Shown here: piece after piece, positions 1 to 4,801 of the stretch
Layout of the letters: the number at the start of each line of letters is the position of its first letter
Position numbering within the stretch: position 1 is the first letter of the stretch
NCBI GenBank assembly: GCA_027483425.1
Contig: JAIXUR010000204.1
Coordinates: 1-5,021, forward strand
Source of the DNA: Cyanobacteriota bacterium
Lineage (GTDB): Bacteria > Cyanobacteriota > Cyanobacteriia > Phormidesmidales > Phormidesmidaceae
Direction of reading: 5' to 3'
Length of the DNA stretch: 5,021 nt
The notes under the pieces: generated by a model
What the model was told of the DNA's origin: nothing
What the model saw: the letters and a program-made list of their open reading frames with translations, nothing else
Databases searched by the model: none
Program-made: the position numbers and the translations under genes

Positions 1-442
1 CGTTACACACATCCGAGATTTTCTGCTGGAGTTGGGCCTCGGCTTTGCCTTCCTCGGTAGCCAGTACCCAATCGAAGTTGATAACAAGGAGTATCGCCTC
101 GACCTGCTCTTTTACCACATTCACCTGCGCTGCTTTGTGGTGATCGAATTGAAAGTTGGCGAGTTCATCCCCGAGTATGCTGGCAAGCTCAACTTCTACG
201 TGGCGGCGGTCAACAACTTGCTGGCCCAGCCCAGCGACAATCCCACCATCGGCATTATCCTGTGTAAGACAAAGAGTAAGACCACGGTGGAGTATGCTCT
301 CCAGGGGTATACCCAACCAATAGGGGTCTCGACCTATCAGCTTCAGTCACAGCTGCCGCCTGAGTTAATTGAGAAGCTGCCGACCGTGGAGCAGTTGGAG
401 ATGGAATTAGAAAGCGCGGTTGAGGAATCCGAAGATGGCTAA
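1..442 (+). CDS. PDDEXK nuclease domain protein, YhcG/DUF1016 family (5' partial)
   Basis: The reading frame is open from the window edge (first full codon at base 2), so the N-terminus is missing and 146 residues are visible. Numbering from the first visible residue, the segment at 31-66 reads as a restriction-endonuclease-like core. D34 sits in YRLDLLFYH, followed by E49 and K51 in VIELKVGEF, and then the family-typical GKLNFYV at 61-67. This D...ExK arrangement is the PDDEXK catalytic signature, here in the form seen in the C-terminal domain of YhcG (DUF1016) proteins. In that family an N-terminal DUF1016 helical domain precedes it, and would lie outside the window. Members are thought to be DNA nucleases and often sit in accessory or defence-rich regions; the substrate is not known from sequence. 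The tail (129-146) is acidic. The catalytic residues look intact, so this is not an obvious pseudogene from what is visible. An in-frame TTG at 32 would cut into the domain and is not a credible start. Confidence 0.88.
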   Translation, partial: VTHIRDFLLELGLGFAFLGSQYPIEVDNKEYRLDLLFYHIHLRCFVVIELKVGEFIPEYAGKLNFYVAAVNNLLAQPSDNPTIGIILCKTKSKTTVEYALQGYTQPIGVSTYQLQSQLPPELIEKLPTVEQLEMELESAVEESEDG

Positions 443-505
443 AGGCGATAGGCTTGATCTAGCGATGAAAAGTCAAAATCATGGGCGTTAATCATCGTTT
501 CGCCT
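443..505. terminator. possible bidirectional terminator between convergent genes
   Basis: The 67-bp gap between the nuclease stop and the regulator stop holds two nested inverted repeats. AGGCGA (443-448) pairs with TCGCCT (500-505), and CGATGA (463-468) pairs with TCATCG (492-497). The arms are short, the loop is long and there is no clean T-tract, so the assignment rests mainly on its position between two convergent gene ends. Confidence 0.3.
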
Positions 506-509
506 ACCC

Positions 510-1811
510 CTATTCATTGACCGCAGCGGTCGGCTCGGCAGGCTTGCCCAAATTGCCAGCGGCGGCTCCAGACTGTTGATCGAGGCGCAGGGCCTGGGCG
601 AGGGCCGATCGCGCCTGGGCCTTTTGCACCAGGGGGTCGAGCTGATCCATCGGCAGCCCGCTGAGCAGGCTCAGATCTTGACGACTCAACCCCTTTAGCA
701 GCATCTCGACACACCAGGTGGTGCGGGCCTGCTCTACGGTCATGGGCATTCCCGTGGGTGAGGCGATCGCGGCGGTGACCTCGGCCCACAGCTGGCGTAC
801 CCTAAAGGGGGTAATGGGTTGGTCATCGGGCCCCAAAAACAGGGCGGGTGAGGTATCACTGCGGCTCTTGAGCCAGCGGGTGAGGGGGTTTTTGGCGTAG
901 GTGCCGTAGCGCTGCCCCATAATCCATTGATTTAGGGGCACCTGGCGGTGCTGGGGGCCCACGAGCAAAATGTGCTGGCTATTGTCGTAGATGGCACTGG
1001 CACGGGTTAACAGGGGCACCGCGGCGGCGGCGACCCCGGCCCCCAGCAGCACATAGACCAGGGCGTAGGTCTGGGTGCCTGCCTTGCGAGCCGCCTGCAA
1101 AATGTGGTGCACCACCGGCGCGGGTAAGTCGATCCAGGGATCGGGGGTGACCGCCTGACCAGACTGCTCGAGGGAGACTTCGGTGTCCGCCGCCTGGGGC
1201 CCCAGGCTGAGTAGCCAACTCACCACGCTATCGATGAAGGCCGTCCGGCTCGGCCAGGGGCTGTGGTGCTCCACCATACCCTCAGCCGTGACACTCGCGG
1301 TCGTGCTGTCGATGGCGGCGTAGCCCAGCAGCAGGGCCATCACCAACCCCGCCACCTCCTCAGGGGGAAGCCTAAGGGGCTCGCCCTGGGGCAGCAGCGC
1401 CTCCAGGTACTCCGCCATGAAGTCGCGAATGGTCTGGAGCCCTCGCCCCATGGCCTGGCTATTGTCGGCGGAAAATTGCCCCGCCTCACCAATCACCGAT
1501 CGCACCAATTCCGAGAGTTGATCGAGGGTTCCTAAACACTGGGTCAGAAAATCGCCCAGGGCTTGGCCGGTGGGAATCTGGCCCTGGGCCACCAACCTAA
1601 AGCTGCCTGGACTCGTGAGGACTTCGGCCTCGGTCATGACGGCAGCAAGCAAGCCATGCTTGCTGCCAAACTGGCGAAACAGCGTGACTTCGTTGACCTC
1701 GGCCAGATCGGCCACCTGGCGCGTGGTGGTAGCTCCCACGCCCTGGCTAGAAAAAAGCTGGAAGGCGGCGTCTACAAGGCGCTGCCGGGCCGATTTACGC
1801 TGGACTGCCAT
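510..1811 (-). CDS. TetR-type transcriptional regulator fused to a degenerate tyrosine-recombinase-like domain
   Basis: This is a 433-residue protein, about twice the usual TetR length (roughly 190-220). Residues 9-55 are a clear TetR DNA-binding domain, with the helix-turn-helix around 27-50 (TTTRQVADLAEVNEVTLFRQFG). Residues about 60-202 are helical and correspond to the usual ligand-binding and dimerisation region. After a linker (about 203-228), residues 232-400 resemble the catalytic domain of tyrosine recombinases. A box-I-like helix lies at 250-268, VPL follows a basic stretch at 291-293, SPALFLGPDDQPITPFRV at 321-338 is like the integrase 'LF..dg.pls...v' segment, and a box-II-like stretch covers 358-398. 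Catalytic residues are mostly lost: the box-I Arg is Ala261, the HxxR His is Glu360 (Arg363 is kept), the next His is replaced and there is no terminal Tyr. Recombinase activity is therefore unlikely, and DNA binding or oligomerisation is more plausible. The hydrophobic 249-268 stretch could alternatively be a membrane helix. The ATG at 1811 places the HTH at the normal distance from the N-terminus; no clear ribosome binding site is seen. It is divergent from the desaturase, which it probably regulates. Confidence 0.9.
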   Translation of the reverse strand: MAVQRKSARQRLVDAAFQLFSSQGVGATTTRQVADLAEVNEVTLFRQFGSKHGLLAAVMTEAEVLTSPGSFRLVAQGQIPTGQALGDFLTQCLGTLDQLSELVRSVIGEAGQFSADNSQAMGRGLQTIRDFMAEYLEALLPQGEPLRLPPEEVAGLVMALLLGYAAIDSTTASVTAEGMVEHHSPWPSRTAFIDSVVSWLLSLGPQAADTEVSLEQSGQAVTPDPWIDLPAPVVHHILQAARKAGTQTYALVYVLLGAGVAAAAVPLLTRASAIYDNSQHILLVGPQHRQVPLNQWIMGQRYGTYAKNPLTRWLKSRSDTSPALFLGPDDQPITPFRVRQLWAEVTAAIASPTGMPMTVEQARTTWCVEMLLKGLSRQDLSLLSGLPMDQLDPLVQKAQARSALAQALRLDQQSGAAAGNLGKPAEPTAAVNE

Positions 1812-1822
1812 GGCAAAAAGAA

Positions 1823-1882
1823 AGCAACACTTGCATTTTACCCGACAAGTTTGCTAAGGTTGATTTGCAAGCAACACTTGCA
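1823..1882. promoter_or_regulatory. candidate operator: two exact copies of a 13-bp repeat, one within a palindrome
   Basis: AGCAACACTTGCA occurs at 1823-1835 and again at 1870-1882, in the same orientation and 47 bp apart (start to start). The second copy is part of a 17-bp inverted repeat, TGCAAG-CAACA-CTTGCA (1866-1882). A looser inverted relative, ACAAGTTTGCT, lies between them at 1845-1855. TetR-family proteins bind short palindromes in the promoters of their own and adjacent divergent genes, so these are the best candidates for the binding sites of the flanking regulator. That assignment is inference. Confidence 0.5.
1835..1840 (-). promoter_or_regulatory. candidate -10 element for the TetR-type regulator
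   Basis: Read on the minus strand this is TAAAAT, a 5-of-6 match to the sigma-70 -10 consensus, about 24 bases before the regulator's ATG. No good -35 is seen at 17 bases. The element overlaps by one base the first copy of the 13-bp repeat (1823-1835), so a protein bound there would cover the presumed start of transcription and could give autorepression. Confidence 0.35.
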
Positions 1883-1975
1883 CAAGACTCCGGTCACTCC
1901 CCTGGGGGTTGAAAAGGAGTCGGGCAAGGGCTTCCAGCGTTGCCTAGGTCGGCGGTTTCAACTCTACAGAGAAAA

Positions 1976-1980
1976 AAGGA
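1976..1980 (+). promoter_or_regulatory. ribosome binding site of the desaturase gene
   Basis: AAGGA ends six bases before the ATG at 1987, a good Shine-Dalgarno match at normal spacing. It supports this start over any downstream Met codon. Confidence 0.7.
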
Positions 1981-1986
1981 TTTGCT

Positions 1987-2889
1987 ATGACATTATCAAT
2001 TGATCCGGACATTAAGCCGACTCCACTGACGCAGGCCCCGATTAAGCAGGCCCCACAAAAACCTGGGATGGCAGACCTGGATTGGACGTTGGTGGGCTTT
2101 TTGGCCGCCATTCACGGCGTCGCCCTGCTGGCCCCCTGGTTCTTTTCGTGGTCGGCCCTGGGAGTAATGGTGGCCCTGCACTGGCTCTTTGGCAGCATTG
2201 GCATCTGCCTGGGGTATCACCGATTGCTCACCCACCGCAGTTTTCAGGTGCCCCGGTGGCTAGGGTACGTGTTGGCCACCATTGGGGCGATGGCGCTCCA
2301 GGGTGGGCCGATCTTTTGGGTGGCGGGCCATCGCCAGCACCACCTCTATACCGAAGATCCCGAAAAAGACCCCTACGCGGCCAGTCGCGGGTTTTGGTGG
2401 AGCCACATGCTGTGGATGGTGTATCGCAACCCGGCGATCTTTAATGGGCAGATCTATCGTCGCTATGCCCCCGATATTGCCCGCGACCCCTACTATCGTT
2501 GGCTCGATCGCTATTTTCTGTTTCTGCAAGTGCCCATTGCGATCGCCCTCTTTGCCCTCGGCGGCTGGTCCTTTGTGATCTACGGCAGCTTCCTCAGGAT
2601 TGTGGTGCTCTGGCACTCGACCTGGCTGATCAACTCGGCGACCCACATGTGGGGCAAGCGTCGCTTTCATCTTGAGGATGGCTCGCGCAACCTCTGGTGG
2701 ACCGCGCTGCTCACCTACGGCGAAGGCTGGCACAATAACCACCATGCCTTCCCTAACGTTGCTCCGGCAGGCTGGCGCTGGTGGGAGATTGACGTCACCT
2801 GGTGGGCAATTCTTGTCCTAGAAAAGCTGGGTTTGGCCAGCCGAGTGGTGCGCCCTCCCGCTGAGGCGATCGCTCAACTACAGCGCTAA
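1987..2889 (+). CDS. desC: membrane fatty-acid delta-9 desaturase (DesC-type, acyl-lipid)
   Basis: This is a 300-residue integral membrane di-iron desaturase. All three histidine boxes are present: HRLLTH at 78-83, HRQHH at 115-119 and HNNHH at 249-253. The supporting family motifs GGPIFWVAGHRQHH, GFWWSHMLWM (135-144), NSATH (216-220) and TYGEGWHNNHH also match. Hydrophobic stretches at about 35-53, 57-75, 91-112 and 178-209 fit the usual four membrane spans, with the histidines on the cytoplasmic side. The N-terminal 30 residues are polar and proline-rich. The pattern matches cyanobacterial DesC, which introduces the first double bond at delta-9 of acyl chains on membrane lipids; annotation pipelines often call the same family acyl-CoA desaturase. 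Length is close to Synechocystis DesC. The gene is divergent from the TetR-type regulator across a 175-bp region holding candidate operators, which suggests local transcriptional control of lipid unsaturation. Substrate position (sn-1 or sn-2) and paralogue class cannot be told from the sequence. Confidence 0.93.
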   Translation: MTLSIDPDIKPTPLTQAPIKQAPQKPGMADLDWTLVGFLAAIHGVALLAPWFFSWSALGVMVALHWLFGSIGICLGYHRLLTHRSFQVPRWLGYVLATIGAMALQGGPIFWVAGHRQHHLYTEDPEKDPYAASRGFWWSHMLWMVYRNPAIFNGQIYRRYAPDIARDPYYRWLDRYFLFLQVPIAIALFALGGWSFVIYGSFLRIVVLWHSTWLINSATHMWGKRRFHLEDGSRNLWWTALLTYGEGWHNNHHAFPNVAPAGWRWWEIDVTWWAILVLEKLGLASRVVRPPAEAIAQLQR

Positions 2890-2902
2890 GTACCTGAACT
2901 CC

Positions 2903-2945
2903 TTCCCTGGGGGATGTCGTCGCTTTGCGTCACGCCCCCAGGGAA
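2903..2945. terminator. perfect 11-bp hairpin between convergent genes, likely bidirectional terminator
   Basis: TTCCCTGGGGG (2903-2913) is exactly complementary to CCCCCAGGGAA (2935-2945), with a 21-base loop that itself contains CGC-TTT-GCG. It lies 13 bases after the desaturase stop and just beyond the stop of the opposing ferredoxin gene. There is no T-tract on either strand, so it may act as a terminator in the T-poor manner seen in cyanobacteria or as an mRNA 3'-end stabiliser. Confidence 0.6.
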
Positions 2946-2950
2946 CGATG

Positions 2951-3298
2951 CTAGGGGCTATCGACGGATGGGGGAGACGGAAATGTTTCGGGGGGGTGAA
3001 AGCGGGGATGGAGGCGATCGCGCACCCATTCTCCCCGCCCCAGGTGCTGCTCCACAATGCTCGCTACATCCTCGGCGGTAAGGCGGCAGTACCAGGTGTG
3101 TCCAGGCATCACCTTCACCGTCGGGCCAGAACTACATTGCCCCATGCAGTCGCTCTCGACCACCACAATATGCGGGCTCTGGTACTGGCGAAACGCCTCC
3201 AGCACCGCCACCGCACCGCCGCGCTGGCACGAGCGATGCTGGCAGACCTGCACCACCCAGCGCTGAGGCCTAACCGAGGAAGACGGCGATGTTGACAT
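2951..3298 (-). CDS. (2Fe-2S) ferredoxin domain protein, thioredoxin-like fold
   Basis: With the ATG at 3298 this is a 115-residue protein. It carries the four-cysteine pattern of thioredoxin-like 2Fe-2S ferredoxins: Cys19 and Cys24 in VCQHRSCQRGG, then Cys51 and Cys55 in DCMGQCSSGPTV. These are followed by the family's P-x-x-x-x-Y (PGHTWY) and a final helix LTAEDVASIVEQHL. This fold is shared with the NuoE/HoxE 24-kDa subunits and the stand-alone cyanobacterial proteins related to them. The likely role is electron transfer through one 2Fe-2S cluster; the partner is unknown. A fifth cysteine (Cys71, in WYC) is extra. The C-terminal 26 residues after the domain are proline-rich and not obviously part of the fold. 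The frame stays open upstream to a GTG at 3367 (138 residues), but the added residues do not look like domain and have no ribosome binding site, so the ATG is preferred. It runs in the same direction as the small gene upstream. Confidence 0.85.
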   Translation of the reverse strand: MSTSPSSSVRPQRWVVQVCQHRSCQRGGAVAVLEAFRQYQSPHIVVVESDCMGQCSSGPTVKVMPGHTWYCRLTAEDVASIVEQHLGRGEWVRDRLHPRFHPPETFPSPPSVDSP

Positions 3299-3409
3299 GC
3301 GGCCACAATCAGAAGGGAACGTGATCTCAGCCTGCCACAGATGGCCCAGACCGGGAGATAGGGGCACAGCGAGGCTGGCTATGGCATCGAGCTTGGCAAC
3401 CGTGGGGCT

Positions 3410-3727
3410 CTAGGGGTCGGTCTGGGGCGATCGCTCCCAGGCGGCCAGCCGTTCATCGACCCAGAGGGCATCGATGGCCCCACGCAGTCGCTGCTGTTGC
3501 TGCTGGAGGCGTTGGTCACAGAGGGCTGGCTGCAATCGCGCCACGAGGCCATCGGCCTCGTCAATGAGCCAATCGAGCAGAGGCTCGGCGGCGGCCCGCT
3601 GCAAAATTTCGCCCATGCGCTCGGCATCGGCCTGGTTGAGGGTGGGGCGCAGGGCCAGCTGGCAATATTCATATACCGTCGGGCGGTAGGCGAGGGCGCT
3701 ACCGATCCAGTGATCGCAGTTTGCCAT
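3410..3727 (-). CDS. small hypothetical protein, probably conserved in cyanobacteria
   Basis: This 105-residue protein has no function I recognise. The start is well supported: AGGAG (3734-3738 on the plus strand as CTCCT) lies six bases before the ATG at 3727. The N-terminal half (residues 3-60: NCDHWIGSALAYRPTVYEYC and LIDEADG) reads like a folded, mostly helical domain with Cys4, His6 and Cys22. The rest is helical and low in complexity, with five consecutive Gln at 75-79 and a polar tail. No signal peptide or membrane segment is seen. It lies upstream of, and in the same direction as, the ferredoxin gene with a 111-bp gap, so cotranscription is possible. It looks like a member of a cyanobacteria-restricted family, but I cannot name it; this is an impression, not a database match. 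Confidence 0.7.
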   Translation of the reverse strand: MANCDHWIGSALAYRPTVYEYCQLALRPTLNQADAERMGEILQRAAAEPLLDWLIDEADGLVARLQPALCDQRLQQQQQRLRGAIDALWVDERLAAWERSPQTDP

Positions 3728-3916
3728 GGGGGGCTCCTAGGGCCATCGGCTGGGGGACGCATTGACCCAGCGGACTCAATTGACGGTTGTCGAGTCAGGA
3801 TTGGTTCCTGGCCTTCCAGGCTTTAAGTGTATCCGGCTGGATCGCCGTGACATCAGGATGGGTGATGGTTGAGACCAATGCTCACACCCGCTTAAAGGAA
3901 TGACGAAGCTCACCCC
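3728..3916. other. 189-bp intergenic region downstream of purQ, no gene seen
   Basis: It lies between the purQ stop and the small hypothetical gene, and should hold that gene's promoter. Only the ribosome binding site at its left end and a small hairpin (CCTGG-CCTT-CCAGG, 3807-3820) are seen. The hairpin lacks a T-tract on the purQ-sense strand, so a terminator cannot be called. Confidence 0.4.
3734..3738 (-). promoter_or_regulatory. ribosome binding site of the small hypothetical gene
   Basis: AGGAG on the minus strand, six bases before the ATG at 3727. It decides between this start and the longer open frames that overlap the region. Confidence 0.65.
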
Positions 3917-4612
3917 CTAGGCGGCCACCAGGGCCTGCACCAGGCTGTGGAACAGCGGCAGGCCATCAACCCCGCCCAGCACGGCATCGGCGGCCCGTTC
4001 GGGGTGGGGCATGAGGCCCAGCACATTGCCCTGGGGGTTGCAAATGCCCGCAATGTTGCCCAGGGACCCGTTGGGGTTGTGGGCGGCGTCAACGCCACCC
4101 TCGGGGCTGCTATAGCGAAAGACAATTTGTCGGTTGGCCTCGAGTTCGGCCAGGGTGGCTGGGTCGGCGTAGTAGCAGCCCTCGCCGTGGGCAATGGGCA
4201 GGGTAATCACCTGGCCAGGGGTGTAGCCCTGGGTCCACCGCAGGTCGGTGCGCTCGACGGTGAGGGGCACGCGATCGCAGATAAACCGCATATCCCGATT
4301 GCGCACCAGCGCCCCTGGCAGCAGCCCCATCTCCGTCAAGATCTGAAAGCCGTTGCAAATGCCCAGCACCAGTTTGCCCTGGTTGGCGTGGGCTAGCGTG
4401 GCCTGCATGGCGGGCGAAAACCGCGCGATCGCCCCACACCGCAGGTAATCGCCGTAGCTAAAGCCCCCCGGCACCACCACCACATCCAAATCGCCCAGGT
4501 CACTGTCTTCGTGCCACACCATGCGGGTGGGTTGCCCTAAAATATCGCGGGTCACGTAGGCCACATCGCGATCGCAGTTAGCCCCAGGGAAGACGATAAT
4601 GCCAAATTTCAT
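3917..4612 (-). CDS. purQ: phosphoribosylformylglycinamidine synthase subunit PurQ (glutaminase)
   Basis: This 231-residue class I glutamine amidotransferase is full length for PurQ. The N-terminus KFGIIVFPGANCDRD and the segment VVVVPGGFSYGDYLRCGAIA (44-63) are diagnostic. The catalytic triad is visible: Cys86 in the nucleophile elbow GICNGFQ, and His203 and Glu205 in MPHPER. PurQ hydrolyses glutamine and passes the ammonia to PurL, which converts FGAR to FGAM in step four of purine synthesis; the small PurS subunit bridges the two. The purS gene lies just upstream on the same strand, as expected. No purL is seen in the window. The start at 4612 gives the canonical N-terminus, yet the leader immediately before it is C-rich and pyrimidine-rich (CTCTCCT), with no Shine-Dalgarno sequence, which is unusual beside its neighbours. 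All key residues are intact. Confidence 0.97.
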   Translation of the reverse strand: MKFGIIVFPGANCDRDVAYVTRDILGQPTRMVWHEDSDLGDLDVVVVPGGFSYGDYLRCGAIARFSPAMQATLAHANQGKLVLGICNGFQILTEMGLLPGALVRNRDMRFICDRVPLTVERTDLRWTQGYTPGQVITLPIAHGEGCYYADPATLAELEANRQIVFRYSSPEGGVDAAHNPNGSLGNIAGICNPQGNVLGLMPHPERAADAVLGGVDGLPLFHSLVQALVAA

Positions 4613-4620
4613 AGGAGAGT

Positions 4621-4658
4621 GGGTGGGTAGGAAAGTGGGTGGGTGGGTGAGTGAGGGG
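4621..4658 (+). repeat. G-rich tract with G-quadruplex potential abutting the purQ start
   Basis: The plus strand has GGG runs at 4621, 4625, 4637, 4641 and 4645 and GGGG at 4655-4658, mostly separated by a single T. Four of these (4637 to 4658, loops of 1, 1 and 7) meet the usual intramolecular G-quadruplex pattern. It lies on the template strand for purQ, so the purQ mRNA leader is correspondingly C-rich. The GTGGGTGGGT unit occurs twice, a sign of local slippage. Confidence 0.6.
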
Positions 4659-4667
4659 AGCCAGTAG

Positions 4668-4739
4668 CGTGGGTCAATCTACGGCCAATACTATCTACAA
4701 ACCGATCAATCCACGGCATGACCCACGACAGGTATTGGC
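4668..4739. repeat. interleaved inverted repeats in the purS-purQ intergenic region
   Basis: CGTGGGTCA (4668-4676) is exactly complementary to TGACCCACG (4719-4727). GCCAATAC (4684-4691) is exactly complementary to GTATTGGC (4732-4739). The two pairs interleave (A-B-A'-B') rather than nest, so in RNA they could form alternative stems or a pseudoknot. In addition TCAATCTACGG (4674-4684) is repeated with one mismatch as TCAATCCACGG (4706-4716). No known riboswitch is recognised here. Confidence 0.5.
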
Positions 4740-4801
4740 TGCAAATCGGCCAATCCAATGCGCAACCGACGACGGCCAGACCCGCCACCAACCCAAGCCA
4801 T

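Larger units (their letters stand above)
763..4575. repeat. eight dispersed HIP1 octamers (GCGATCGC)
   Basis: Perfect GCGATCGC palindromes start at 763, 2539, 2866, 3014, 3427, 4271, 4425 and 4568. This is about one per 630 bases, where chance would give roughly one per tens of kilobases. HIP1 is a highly iterated palindrome typical of many cyanobacterial genomes and is the main evidence for the host lineage. All eight fall inside coding regions. Confidence 0.9.

Noticed and set aside
1886..1962. Short inverted repeats upstream of the desaturase (GACTCC/GGAGTC at 1886 and 1916; GTTGAAA/TTTCAAC at 1908 and 1956)
   Set aside because: The arms are only 6 and 7 bp and overlap each other; without conservation data they cannot be separated from chance.
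1563..2003. 146-aa plus-strand open frame overlapping the regulator start and the promoter region
   Set aside because: It is antisense to the TetR HTH, crosses the divergent promoter and overlaps the desaturase start; no domain is recognisable.
2260..2745. 161-aa open frame on the minus strand opposite the desaturase
   Set aside because: It lies antisense within a gene with all family motifs, and open frames opposite GC-rich genes are common; it has no ribosome binding site or recognisable domain.
3379..3762. 127-aa minus-strand frame overlapping the small hypothetical gene
   Set aside because: It is Pro/Ser/Arg rich with no domain-like segments, whereas the overlapping 105-aa frame has a strong ribosome binding site and protein-like sequence.
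3807..3820. Hairpin CCTGG-CCTT-CCAGG as a purQ terminator
   Set aside because: The stem is only five base pairs, it lies about 100 bases after the purQ stop and has no T-tract on the purQ-sense strand.
3947..4396. 149-aa open frame on the plus strand opposite purQ
   Set aside because: It is the antisense shadow of a clearly real purQ; its composition (Gly, Ala, Val, His rich) is that of a reverse-frame artefact.
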